A stretch of 64,000 bases of DNA. It comes from Petrosia ficiformis. Lineage: Eukaryota > Porifera > Demospongiae > Haplosclerida > Petrosiidae. Positions 1 through 13,864 of this stretch are shown here, in pieces. The position numbers were made by a program, and so were the translations under genes. Positions within the stretch are counted from its first letter, which is position 1. The number at the start of each line of letters is the position of its first letter. Under the pieces are notes generated by a model that saw only the letters and a list, made by a program, of their open reading frames with translations, searched no databases and was not told where the DNA came from. The stretch covers positions 2,102,430 through 2,166,429 of the forward strand of contig OX345649.1 of the NCBI GenBank assembly GCA_947044365.1, written 5' to 3'.

Positions 1-98
1 ATATAGGTTGTTGTGGCTACATGCATGATGTTACTATGACATTATGTGCACCATGTATAGAAATGTACACTAGAATAAATTAAAGTATGTGTTTGCAG

Positions 99-1850
99 AT
101 TCCAAACCTTTTGTTGGCCAGAACTATCTAGTTACAATCATTTTAAGTGGTTATTGATTGAAATATGAGTAGACAACATCCTACAAATACACTGATTAGT
201 TATAATTAGTACAAAGTAGTTACAACAGCAGCAAGCGTGTATACATAATAATCTGAACAACTATACAACTAATTGTTAAATACTAACCAATATAATAGTT
301 ATTTTAATTTTTCTGTGTATTGTCTCATTTTTAAGTTATCAATAACAGCTTCTTTATACGGTAGTAGGGTGTATTCTGGTATGTGTATTTATGACTGTAG
401 TCATACATTCCTTTTTACCTTATAGCTATATATATTATAACCAGATAAACTGTTAATTATTCTTGTATTTCATGTTTCTAACCATTGGAAATATAAGTGC
501 AACTGAGGTAACTACTGGCTGTTAAAATAACAGATTCATTTTTACAGTGATATGCAGATAATATAATGTTAAGTGAGCTTCATCAAAGCAATGTAAGTTA
601 TATAGATTAAAGCAGATTTATCATATTTTTAAGTTATGTTTTAAAAAATTTTTTTTTTTACCCTTGCTGTGTAGGTGATAGGAGCATATTTACTGCCAGT
701 ACAAGTAAACTTTCTCAAATTTCGCTCAACGATACATTATACTTGGATTTTGTTGATAATGACAGAAATATATTGGAATATACTGAGATTACAGAATGTG
801 AAGGAATTCTCTTTGGTTCAGTAATCTTACCTTCGACCCCTCTAAAATATCAGCTTAGTGGATATGATATTGAGGGAAATATCTTTTCGCATTTGGTATC
901 AGATTTCTTGATCACTTTTGAATATCCAGATTTTCAGATATCACTAATAGGATCTCCCATGGTAGTAGTTAACCCAGGTAAACAATCTTTAGTTCGTATG
1001 TCCATCCAAAATACTAAAGAAGGACCAAAGAATTTAGTTGTGTCAGCTACAGCCACTACCACAGTTGGAATAGATGTTGAATTTCTGGAAGATGATGTTG
1101 TTTCACTTCCTCCTCAAACAGAAATTGAACTTTCATTCTATTTAATAGCATCTGACTCTGTCATTGAAGGAGAAACACTTAATTTAGGTTTTTCGGTAAC
1201 TGATGAATGTATTAATCTACTTCTTTGTCATTCCAAGCTATAGTTAAAACAGCCATTGAATTCAAGGTTACTGATAAAACCTCAAAAAGCCTATTATTCG
1301 AGTGGATACCACCTAACATTCTTGGTAACATTACTAACTACACGCTTTCTTTGGATTTTGTAAATGGAACTATTACAACAATTGTTTTTGATGAATCTAC
1401 AATTTCCTACCTACTTGAGGGTCTAGTCCCTTATCAACTTGTTTATGTTGGTATCACAGCACAAACAGATTCTAATGAAACTGCCGCAAATGCTCCAGTA
1501 CCCATAAGAACAGAAAAATCAGGTAACTAAATTATGCTTATGTACGTACTTTGTGTATATATGTGTGATCTGATCATAATACATTTTGTGTATCTTTTAC
1601 TTTAATATCATACATATCAAACAGCTTTAATTACACCATTACTTAGCTTTAACTACACCATTACTTAATTTCAACTGTAGAGTTACCATCCACCTTTTGT
1701 ACATCAAGTTGTAACACACAACTTACAGATACACAGTATCAACTTTGCTGTGATCCTACTAATTACGGGAACATTATACAAGTCATGACAGAGAATTCTC
1801 GTAAAGCATACCTTGTGTGTCCACTAAAAGCAGCAGATTGGTGTATATAG
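99..1850 (+). CDS. VWA7-like/FN3 adhesion protein, 3' part (5' end outside window)
   Basis: Four exons can be joined: 99-149, 675-1208, 1244-1522 and 1681-1850 (stop TAG at 1848-1850), about 344 residues. Exons 1 and 2 join in phase 1 and read as the beta-sandwich region that follows the VWA domain in VWA7/hemicentin-type proteins, with the pattern 'LSGYDIEGN'. Exon 3 is one fibronectin type III domain ('FEWIPPNILGN ... ITNYTLSL'). Exon 4 is a short Cys-rich end containing 'QLCCDP' and 'YLVCP', then a stop. The frame changes between exons 2 and 3. A 35-base intron 1209-1243 (GT...AG, phase 1) restores it, and acceptor 1237 (29 bases) would also work. The protein is probably secreted or attached at the cell surface. 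No membrane helix is seen in the visible part. The VWA7 assignment rests on remembered family pattern and is moderate; that this is a real spliced gene is well supported by phase-consistent junctions. Confidence 0.7.
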
Positions 1851-2937
1851 TAACTAATTACATACATTCTTCATGTTGTCATCACAAAGTATTGTGTATA
1901 TTAAACTATTTACAGTATTAATATAATTATGTATGATTTATTACTGAGCCTAAACATGAACCATTTTAAAAGTGTGTTTAGTTCTGTATTATTATTGGTT
2001 TTTTTATTATGGCCCGTAAAGTCATCCCTATAATTGCTTTCCCACGAGTTCGAACTATATATATTTATATATATATATTATATATTTATATGTTTGTGTC
2101 ACTTGTGTGAGTATGTGTTTTATTACTTGATTTGTTTTGTATACATAGTAAATTGATTTGTTGAATTTCGAAATTAGTATTGTTGTTCCTATGTTGTAGT
2201 GAATGTAAGAGCATACTTTGTTTATAGCACACTGGTTTATAGCTGCTCTATAAAAGTATGAATATAATTTTGCTTCATCGCTATCAAGCCACAAATAGCT
2301 TCCGGCATAACTAGTTAATGAGCAAAATCATTGTGAATGAGTTAGCTCATTTACTAATTACTTGATGTCTTCATGGCTGAATATGGGGGAAAGTGTGACT
2401 TCCTTAGTCAGTTGTATCTTTTATAGTCCATGCTATAAATCTTTCACAGCATCCTTGTTCATTATGGTGGTGCTCAGGCAAAAATATGAATATTCATTAT
2501 CATGAGCGTGAGGAGGCTGACAAAGATTATGGACATGATGATCACTGCATCGCAGCTGCCAGGGGAGTGTGAGGTAGTGTATGTTCCCCATTTTCCACGA
2601 AGCACAGAAGCTAAAACATCATGCTCCCAAATGTTGCTCTATTTATATAATTGACCACAAGAGAAATCTGTTAAGTTCACTGTATTAAGTAATGGGTTTG
2701 TTTTACAGTAATGAGTTATTATGTTACAGGAGTTTCAACATAATTCAATGCTGATTTGTTTTTCCTCTTAGGTAGCTGATACTTGGAAGTACTAGTTTCA
2801 TTTAATCTTTGAGTAGTATATAAAGTACATATCATAATAAAGCATAGTAACAAAATAATATTAATATAATGTGTATTATATAGGTATAACCTGTGGTGTA
2901 TTGTTATCATTCTCATACTAACATCTGTATTACATGC

Positions 2938-3290
2938 TCATTCTAGCATAATTACGTACATGAATTTGTACTTGTGTACAGATATTTGAGAAGTCTAGAA
3001 TAACTAGCTATAGTGTAATTATGTACATAAATTTGTACTCACAATATCAAATAACATCCGATGTACAGATATTTGAGAAGTCTAAAATAACCATATAGTG
3101 TAATTATGTACATAAATTTGTACTCACAATATCAAATAACATCTGATGTACAGATAGCACATAAGTTAGCACATGTACATAAATACTATGGATTTACATT
3201 TACATGCATTGTACCATTTATTATTGGATGTAGTTTATATACTAGTCAATATAGATCAAGAGCAAAAGAAATAAATTACTATAAGTAAAC
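2938..3290 (+). repeat. Dispersed repeat with internal about 88-base tandem duplication (second copy at 36556-36785)
   Basis: The block containing 'GTACAGATATTTGAGAAGTC' and 'TAATTATGTACATAAATTTG' occurs two and a half times in a row between about 2955 and 3155. The region after it, ending in 'AGATCAAGAGCAAAAGAAAT', is repeated with small changes at 36556-36785 inside intron 2 of receptor gene A. Length and both ends correspond, so this is one dispersed family. I see no coding capacity and cannot assign a class. Confidence 0.7.
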
Positions 3291-3734
3291 ATTCCTAGCA
3301 TTAAAGGAAATCACTATTGTTATAGTCTCAGAAACATAATTATTGTATTGAAAAATAATTGTTAAAATAACTCATTAATTTTTTACAGTGTGAGGTAATT
3401 ATTCTCCATCAGCATAGTTGATAATAAAACAAAACTTACTGCAGCATTGAACTACTAAGAACTGATGACATACATAGCAGATTTTCAATACAATCTCTAT
3501 ATCAGCAGATTCTCTACCGTATTGTGTACCTCATTGCTATAAATTATTACAGAAGAATCGGAGAGGAAAACACCAGTCATAGTCACTACATGGAGAAAAT
3601 GCAACCTTGAAAGTTTTGCGACAAGTCTGCGGTCATCAAAAATCATTCAAATTGGAACAAAATTTAAACCCTCATAATTATCTCTATTGCTAAAAGCCTA
3701 TATATATAATTATGAATCAATACACAAGCTGAGC

Positions 3735-3945
3735 TACTGTTCACATTCACAATGTCCTCAAAATTATGATGTGATGACTTTACATGTAATATAGTGTATA
3801 GTTTAAGGATTGAAATTTGACATAAACGAAAAATAATTATGTGAAAATGATACAGGTAAAAATAAAAAGATTGTTGGTCATTTCCAAACTAAGTTATGAA
3901 CATTTTTCTGAGGTCATGTGAATGACCTTTAGCTTGAACAAAATA
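3735..3945 (-). repeat. GACCTCA-ended repeat, copy abutting INTS7 promoter
   Basis: The sequence containing 'AACATTTTTCTGAGGTCATG' matches, in reverse, the copies at about 14316-14450 (INTS7 intron 18) and 37906-38140 (upstream of receptor gene A). The ends are inverted: one end reads TTCACCATGACCTCA and the other reads TGAGGTCATCATGAGTGTGAA in the 37906 copy. That suggests a small non-autonomous DNA element. This copy lies within 52 bases of the INTS7 start codon, so it must overlap the promoter or 5' untranslated region. Confidence 0.65.
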
Positions 3946-3979
3946 CAGGGTGGGGCTTCTTCAAAGTAGCTGCACCCAC

Positions 3980-3991
3980 GACCACGTGGTC
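3980..3991. promoter_or_regulatory. Perfect 12-base palindrome with E-box CACGTG at the INTS7 start
   Basis: GACCACGTGGTC is a perfect palindrome ending five bases before the INTS7 ATG. CACGTG is the classical E-box bound by bHLH-zip factors. Its position suggests a core-promoter or 5' UTR element. Function is inferred from the motif alone. Confidence 0.45.
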
Positions 3992-3996
3992 AAAAA

Positions 3997-4216
3997 ATGT
4001 CTGGTTTAACAAGTGACAAGAGACAGGAGGCTAATGCAGCTCTACTTGAAGTGGACAAAGGTACTGTAGACATTTCCTTTTTATGTAGTCGAGGAGTGTA
4101 TATATTTTTCATATTGCATATCTGTTCGTCTGGCAGGGTGCACTTTCCTAGGCAGTTTTGTAATTATAATACACTATGCTCTTACAGCCAGATGAATAAA
4201 CACAAAGTTGTTCTTG

Positions 4217-4261
<45 letters not shown>

Positions 4262-7108
4262 ATTATATTTGTATAATAGGTTTACGGTCTTCTCGTCCTG
4301 GTGAGCAATGTGAAGCAATAGTTCGATTCCCGAACCTCATGGATAGATTTCCTTTCCCTATTCTGATTAATGTTGCATTCCTAAAACTGGCTGATGTATT
4401 TCGAACTGGGTAACTGTTGACAATAATATAGTGTATAATTATATCTTCTAGGATGTCATCAAAAAACCAATTATGACTGAATTCGGTTGCAATTTGTAAA
4501 AGGAAACGCTATTGTTACTAAATGCCTGAGGGACACACCTGTTGATCCTAGGGACGTGTGGTGGGTAGGGTTTCAATTTGAACACAGTTGATAATATTAT
4601 ACTAAACCTATACTCAATTCGTGCCAAATTGCAACCAAATCTTTGGAAGTAATATCCTCTGTCCAATTGCAATTGGATGAGAGGAGAATTGAAGATAATC
4701 TCCTGTTTTTGATCTGTTAATGATTTTGCTTATATGCAGTATTGGGTCGGGTTATTCTTCTTTGGAACATCTAGTTTCATTTGTTTTTGCAATACATTTT
4801 GGTAGTCAGAAATGAAATGGTACACATAGAGGCTGAACCTGCCTATATTGTGTGTCTTTCTTCAACATATTTTGACATAAGGTATAATAACATGAATAAA
4901 AGATAAGTTGTGGTACGGAAAGATAAGAAACAAGTGACGATTTAACTAGCAGACCCATATCCAACTTTCCAAAGGTTTTGTTTTAATTCGGATACTGAAG
5001 ATATTATGGTCAATATTTGATTGATATGATAATTCAAAACTATAGGTTTGCATTTTGTAATCTATTATACAGTAAATAATTTAATAATGTATCTTAAGCA
5101 ACTAATTCATGAACAAGGCAAGCGGTGTGGTTGATGGCTGAACCATAGTAATACTGTAATAGTGCACATGTTTATACTCCTTGATGGTAGTAGAGTATTT
5201 TAATCTGTTTCAAACTGGTTTAGTTTTTAAAAGTGCTAGCCAAATGTGAAAACTCTGAAATAAACGTAAACTGAATTGAAAATCCTCTGTCGTGAGAGAT
5301 AGACATTTTATTAATGTTCTTGAAGTTAAGGTTAACATGTCAACTCCTTTTATCATTGCACATACACTTGTTTTGTATTTCTGGTCATGTGACCAAAGAT
5401 AAAGATTTCGAAATCAGTGTTTAAATTAGTGTTTAATTTCACAATGTAGGAGTAATCTTCTGAGACTAAATATACTGAAAGTCGTTCAACTTACCGAGAA
5501 ACATCTGAACAAAATTACTAGTACTGATGAGTTCTTCAAACGTATATCTGCAGTAATACACAGTAATGACCCAATTGCACGAGCATTAACATTAAGGTTT
5601 GTGTATTACCAAGTACCAACATACTTGTAGTAGTTAAAGTATTATGTTCAAGAAATGGTAGTACGAACTTTGGATTATCTGCAAGAGTGTTTCTAAGGGG
5701 CCTAAAAAGTACTAATCCTTTGTGTTTACATTGAAGTAATAAAATTACACCTGAATATATCAAGTAAAAAGAGTATTGAAATTCCCTATGTTTCCACTCC
5801 CTGTCCAGAAGATTATAATTATGAACTTATAATTATATTCATCAGTTTATAAATCCCACTAGAATGTTTGCTGCAACATCTACTCTAGTAGCTGAAAGGA
5901 AGACTGTACATCACAGGTACTATGAGTTCATAATAATTTCCTTTTCAATTCTCCTCGTTGATTATTAGCATTCAAAGAAGTCTTGAATCACATGATCAAG
6001 TCGAAGTAGAAGCTGCTATATTTGCTACTGATGCACTATGTAGACACTCAAGGTGAGAAAGAAACACCATATGTAAATATTATTCCTGTTTCATATCTTA
6101 ATAAGTTAAAAACCACATTTAACAACCTTAGTGTGTTTGCTTCTGGAGTGTATGAGAAGATAGCTGACATGGTACAGGGTATGTGATAATGTGTGTCTGC
6201 ATGTTTGTTTATATGTATACATGTATATGTGACTAAGATTATTTTTCACAGGACTCAAAACACCTCCAGACATGAAGCTGAAACTTATTCCTGTGTTGAG
6301 AAAAATGCATCATAATCTTCAAATTGCATCACAGGTATACACTATTCATGTACATGTATATCAGGCATACAGTGATGTGGTATGGGATTCCACTCTTTCC
6401 ACACATTTTAGAATCCAGAATTGATTTCTACTACCAGAATCAATCTCTTTAGTCTGTATGTTTATTTAGCATCATTTTCTGGGAGAAAATACTTAGATCT
6501 TTTAAAGGGTGGCATTCAGTTTTCCCCTCAACACACAAAATCCTGCATGAGTCTGTTTATTCCAACCTCCTTTCATATATTTTATTGCAGGTACGTGAAG
6601 TATGTCTTCAGCTTCTTGCATCTCATCCCACTCTGACATTTGTCATTGTTGTTATTCCAACTCTTACTGAACTATCAGTAGCTACATTAGTACAAGCCTC
6701 TGATCAGGTACTTGTAATATCAAGTCACTGTTTTCATTGAACTATCAATTCAATCAAATCTCACACAAACATACATGTATATAGTAATGTTAATGTACTA
6801 AATTATCAGCATCTATTTGTACATCAATTACTACATTATGTGTTTAATTATGTCTGCATGTGCACATGTATGGCTTAATAAGTCATTCTTGTTATTTCTA
6901 GATTCAACTATTGTTGACATATGCCGAAGAAGATGTCCGCCAAGCAATTCGACAACTTGCTTTACATGGTCTTCATAAGTTGTCATTAAAGACTCCGCAA
7001 TGTTGGACCACAACAGCTATTGAGGTATGCAATGTAAACTATTTTGTAAGATCTCCAGGAAGACTGCCTTCATATAGCCATACATACTACCTCCTTTCTT
7101 CCTTCCAT

Positions 7109-7162
<54 letters not shown>

Positions 7163-10100
7163 TTTAGAAGCTACTTGCTGTCATTGACAAGGCTAAGCAT
7201 GACAGAGAGAAAGAGATTGGTTGTCATGTTCTGTATAACCTTTCATCATCATTAGCTGCTCAACAAATGACTTCCTTATTAGGTAAATATTGTACTATCT
7301 GTGAAGCACCAACTACATTTAAGACTTCAATGCAACTAGTCTAGAGAAATAGCTATAAATGCAATAACATCTTACTACTTGTAAAGTGAGAGAATAAGAG
7401 AGAAACAAAGTACTATATAATAATCTACATGTACATCAATATTTATCCAACAAAAAATGCATAACTCTTTTGGATTATATGATTGTGTGTGAAGTACACA
7501 TTCAGATGAAACATGTAATGGAATAGTGTTATTTCCTCTCTCCTCTTGTTCTATCTCTATGTCTCAGTCTCCATGAATTTTATTCCCTCTTCCTTCCTCT
7601 TCTTTGTGTGTCTGTGTGTCTGTCTGTCTCAGAATCAATCAAGCCTCTGTGCTATGAAGTAACTTCAGTCACAAGAGCTTATGCCACTGCTACATGCAGT
7701 AACATCATTTTAGCAGTTGAATCAAAGATGCTGTTGTCTGAATGTATGGATCTCTCAGAAAGAGCTGGAACTAGTCCACTAGATATTAAAGAATTGATGC
7801 ACCTTGCAATTGAAGTAATAGTCACTGCAGACTTCTCTGAGGCTGATTCTAAATCAGTCAAAGTAAGTACGAAACCTAAATAATTATATACTATGCTACC
7901 ATGGCAACCGTTTGATGTTGTTAGGTGTATAGTTCACATATACACCTTATCAAAAACATTCAATTGGTAAATTATTGTATATATTATATAAACCATGGCT
8001 AATTGATGTATATGCGATACAGCACGTGCTGATATTCATTGGTTTATGTGGTTATATCCCTTGGACCTACACTCCACAGGTTACATCCTTATAAACTTCG
8101 TCCATATGAAGTGGTATATCTGGCATATACACCATGGTTAGCTGTTTTTTTTTTTCGCAGACATAAAAATTTGCAGTAAGAGAAAACTGTTCCATTCGTG
8201 ATGTCCCCACATTAAACTTTCGTGCCATGATTCAATCATGTGATCACGGTCGATTGAAGAATGCGTAAATAAATTTCCATGGAATGTTATTAATGTGTTC
8301 TTTAATTGTCTGCGAAATTAAGTGAAAATAAATTCTCCGCGAAAAGTACCTGATATATGGTATATTACATATAACAAACATGTATGTAATTAGATATATA
8401 CATGTATATATAGAGTAAACCACAAATTATTGTTCACCATCAATTATCGATCACGATCACACAGTTTATTTTCATAATTATTACACTGTCACGACATCAC
8501 TGTGAAGTTTAGGTGCCACCATGGATATTCGTTCATCTGCTATGGCAACATAAGTGTCAGATAAGTCCATCAGTCTCACATCGTAATTTCAAAAGGCAAC
8601 AATTATAATTTTAGTTCCAGTTCATTCATTACATCCTGAACAAACAAAGTGCCGAGGTCCTACCGAAGATTTGAGTCTAACACACAGAAAATGAAACCAT
8701 TGCTGGCAAATTTCAATTTATTGGCATAATAATAATTATGATTGCAAGATCCATTTTCACAATCTAAAATATTAAAAAGAAATATGTTTTGAAACAACAC
8801 AGGTCCTTGTTTGAAAACTAACCACTATGAGTTTGACAACTAGTTTGGTCTTCTTAAGAGTGTGAGTCCAAATCTATAAATAATTAATTAACTTACATTC
8901 CATTTTATAGTATTTAATACTCACCACACACCTTTTATAGTAACAGTACCCATAAAACATTATAAACAATATTTATTATGATTACCACTTTAAATCCTCG
9001 AACTACATCTACCGTCAATCAACACATGCTTTATGAGTATAGTGATCTGTGCAAGTGTAAATTGCCTAAGCAAGCTAATTCGATTTATGGGTGTGGTTTA
9101 CTTTTTTTTACAACTATCATCAATCTTGGACGCTTAGAGTAAAGTGTCAATTATCGGACACTACCAATACTCGGACGCTATAGCGCTCTCTCTACCACTG
9201 CAACTGGAATTACTACACCATAGTAAGAAAGTATACTAAGTAGTATCCCTGCATAACAAGTTTCATGACGATCGCTTGCTTGGTCTTGGAGATATAAGCT
9301 TGCAATCGGACACACCTATGATCGGAAAAATGAATATATTTACAGACAGCTATCCATACATCTTATAGAACTGCTGGAAATAAATGGCTACTGTACCATA
9401 TGCTGCAACAACATCTACTCTAATCATAAACCAAATCTCGTCTCTTACAGGTGCTTGACTGATTTTTTGTATTCAACTATCTGGACCATTCTGAACAATC
9501 AATAATCGGCCACGCCTTTTTGTAAATAGTACAGTGTTTAATTGGAAGTATATTTTTTGGTGACCAATAAAATTAGAAGAATTCCAATTGAACTCTATAC
9601 TAATTACAAAAAGGTGTGGCCGATTATTGATTGCTCAAAGTGGTCCAGACAGTTGAATGAACTTCCTGTATTCTATGGAGTATTTGTTTGCCTTAGGAAC
9701 AGCAGATGAAATTAGATGAGATTTGTACAATTTACACGTTGCTGAAATTTGTACCTGATCATTTGTTTCCACTGAACGCTAACATTAAACTACTTTTTAT
9801 GCATACCAGTGTTAGAGACACACTTGCTCTAGAAAACGGTAATGGTTTTATTTGGCTGTTTTTGCAACAAGAGCTTGACCGTGACCAACTTTGTATGGTA
9901 TGCGATAATTTGTGGTTTACTCTATATATAATTATAATAATTACATGTATAAGTATAAGTCATTATAGTAAAATATAGTACACATACATTGTAGTTTGAC
10001 TAGATTACCAAAACGCTGTTGAAGATAACACATCTAGTATATTTACACATTTCTGTTTTAACTGCTTTGTCCATTCTGTATACCATTCCTTTCCTGACAT

Positions 10101-13100
10101 CATTGTAAAATACATCTCACACTCTAATTATAGTCCTGACGTATTAACAGAAAAGGTCTCACTATTGTGTTTATGTGTTAGTTGTCATATTTTCTGTACA
10201 TTTATAGGTACTTCTTAGTTGTCTTGTTGAACTGGCTAAGAAATGTATTATTGAGGAAGAATTAGTGGTTGCACTTACTTCTCAGTTGAGTGTTTTACCA
10301 GGTAAGTATATGTACCTGCTTATGACTTGTTATGCTCCAGGATAACTTTATAGTTTGTTAGTAGTGTATTAAGGTGGCGCTCGGGTAATTAGCATATTCA
10401 TTAATCTTTATACATTTCTGATTACTGTCACAGTATATTTTTAGGTAACTTATTCTTATTATCCACACACGGAATCCTTGTTTCAGAGATCCTATTAAGA
10501 ATACTGTTGCTGTGTAGACTAATGTATGTTATAAAACTAAAACAAGTTTCATGTCTGTAGCTGTGGTAGAGTCGTCAAATAAGTTACCTCTAGCTGAAAG
10601 TAACAGCATGGAATTGCTGTGAAATGGAGAGCACTATCAACACAAGATCAGTTCTCTTTGTATAGGTCAGATCAAGAACTTCTTAAAAACAAGTTTTAAA
10701 ATGTTGTCATCATGAATATGCTAATTACCTAAGCATCGCCTTAAGTCTGTTAGTTATAAAACTAATAAACTTTTTATACATGTATAATTTCAGGAGACTG
10801 TTACTCCATACTTTGCAAAGCTATTACAGCCATGGCAACAGACGGTAGAGGAGAAAGAGGTAGAAAAGTAACACATCATTTACTACAGTTTCTACAAAGA
10901 GAAGACTCTGACATACTAGTATGTTACAATATAATACATTGTGTATGTTTTTAAGAGAATTAGCTAGCAAGTTTGATAGGGAGGGAACTATCTATTGTAA
11001 AGTAAAATATTAATATTTACCTTTGCAGCTACATCCTCTGAGTAGCATGTTACTAGAGTTACATAGCAGTTCTTATTCCAGTACTCAGTATGTGGCATTT
11101 GTCAGTCAGGTCCAACCAATTCTGTTAGAGTATATATGGAACATAAATGAAGGCAACAAATTCTGGCAAGCTTACAAGATAGCAAGAAGAGGAACTAAAA
11201 TGGTATGTAAATTATTAATTTATTATCACTGAATATTTATACATGTAGTTACTCATGCAATCCCTATGACTGACCAATCGCCTGTGTTGTGATTCAATAC
11301 AGCTGCTCTATTGAACTTGGGTCTATCTGTATCACTGATATTATCACTGTACTTCCATTGACTATAGTGTACTTTGAATGTACCACACAGTATTAGACCT
11401 TAGTACTATGCTATCGCATACAAATGTAAAGGGAATTCACACATTACTATGATTACAGTACAAAGTAGTACTATAGTACTACAGTTTGATGCTCATATTA
11501 TAACAGGACATGAACCACAAGACTCTCCTCTGTTGATATCTAAGTGGTCAGAACCAAAAATAGTAAAGCATTGAAAACTTGCTGTTTCTTTGCTATTACC
11601 TACTTACCTGTCTTTCTTCAAGTTGTATGGTTCATTTTGGTGAAAACTGTTTATTTGTTTGATGTTCCAGTCCAGAGTTATAATCATAGTTCTCAAAACA
11701 CCACAAACAGTATACTCCGAAAAAAAAAATGATGCAACAACTCAAACACATTAGGCCATAGCATTTATCACATTGAAATGTACAAGTTATAATTCATGCA
11801 CACATCCAATCAAGATTATCGTTAGTCATAAATTACTTGTAGTGATGGTGTAAACATACAATATTTGGTGGATAAGTTGCTACTAAAAGCAAATGCACAC
11901 TAGAGCACTTAACACAACTTAAGCACTTACATTGCACACTAGAGCACTTAACACAACTTAAGCACTTACATTGCACACTAGAGCACTTAACACAACTTAA
12001 GCACTTACATCAAGCATGTAACTTCTGTAGGTATAGTATATGTTCTAAAGTTAGTGTAATGTAAGATGTTCAACTTCATTGTGGAATCCTTAAGAATAGT
12101 TAAAATTAATTTAGATTATGAAATATGTACTATACTGAAACATATTTTAATACATTCTTTACATAAGCATGTATGTTATTATGTTCATTGCCCTAGTGTA
12201 TCTCTTAACTGTATATATATTTTAGTTTCTATTTTCGTACTTTAGGGTTTTCATAGCTTTTCAAGAGTGATATACAAGAAATTACACAAAAAGGTGTAGT
12301 AATACAGAGAATACACACACTTACTGTATGCGCTGTGTAGTCATCACTTCCTAATCTGTTATTTATATGTACATCAGAGCTTTTGATAAGTTTTGAGACA
12401 TGGGCCAAATTGGCTCAGCAATGGTTAGTGTGTGTGCCATTGGGAATACATCTTGAGCCAATTAACTAAGAGTTAATGCTATTGTTGCCAATATAATCAT
12501 AATTAACTGCACCACTGGCCCAAAGAGAGAACTGTGTAGTGCCAAATAAGAAGCTCTTTGGGCCAATGGTGCACCATATAAGCTTATCAAAAACACTGAT
12601 GTACATGTACATCTATCTTGTGATTTATATCATATAAAGTACTATGTGCCCAGATTTCCCCAAATGAAATGCTTCCACCATTTATGCAGGAAGCCAATAA
12701 AAAATGGTATCTTTGTAGATACCAATGTGTGTTGGCTTCCTAAACAAAATGGTGGAACACTGAGCATTTGTATTTGTTTACTTAGTAAACAAGGTCATAT
12801 ACATGTATTTTACACAGAGACAACATTTCATGATAGCGATAGCATACACACTGACTCTATTTCATTTCTCATAGATGATTAACTTAAACTTCAAGAAATG
12901 GCTCCAAACACTTGAACAGTTCTCTCACGCTCAAAGTATTATTGCAGATGCTCATGGTGAGCCAGGTCAACTAGTATCTTCCCTTCAGACTGCCTCTTCT
13001 TTTCTCTATGATTGTACTTTGTTAGTCAAGGTAAGGACTGATGTACATAGTGGTACATGTATGATTATGTTGTTTCTCAATGACATTAAGTGATGGCTAT

Positions 13101-13833
13101 ACATATATATATATATGTATTATATATAATTATATATATATATAATATATATATATACAGTGTTAGATCTTGAGATTTAATAGTGGGCTTCTCTTTGTAA
13201 ATTAATGAAATAGTAACATAATCAACTCTCCTACTTTTTGCTTGTCTGGGTTGTGGCTCTGATTCATCTGATTCAGTTTCATCACCTGTGTTGTTAGTCT
13301 CCTCTGTACGGATCAGCCAACTGTCCAAACTAGTTCGTTTCTAATTTAGCATTTTTGTATTTTTCATTGCATAGACTTTTAAAGCTTTAATGTGCAAAGT
13401 AGGCGTCAATATTGAAAAGTAGGCACTAAAACAATGCCTAAACGCCTTCTAGATCTAATACTGTATATATATATTATATATCCCAATACGGCAAACTTCA
13501 AATTAACGATAGGTTTTATAAATCAGATATATATAAAACCTGCCATTGACCACAACGACACAAACTACAAGACTACAACACTCACCTGGTCCAAACTCAA
13601 AACAAAATGTTTGGCGAAGCTACACAAACATGTAGCTGCAGTAGCTCTGCCTTTCTGGGAATGTAATAATTATTCATTATAACATGCCTACTCTTGCTAT
13701 AACAGATTTATAATCACCTCATCTTTGGGCTTGGTGATGATATAGCAGTCGTAGGTGTATTATAACACATACATACATGTATATAAATATAGTCGTAGGT
13801 GTGTTATAACATATACATGTACATATATAATTG

Positions 13834-13864
<31 letters not shown>

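Larger units (their letters stand above)
1851..3996. other. Spacer between the VWA7-like gene and INTS7; repeats only
   Basis: No convincing exon was found on either strand. It holds a reversed terminal fragment of the ATCCCTATGATTGCTTT repeat family (about 2006-2113), an AT-rich stretch near 2058-2090, a copy of a dispersed repeat with an internal 88-base tandem duplication (2938-3290), and a copy of the GACCTCA-ended repeat (about 3735-3945) that stops some 50 bases before the INTS7 start codon. Confidence 0.6.
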
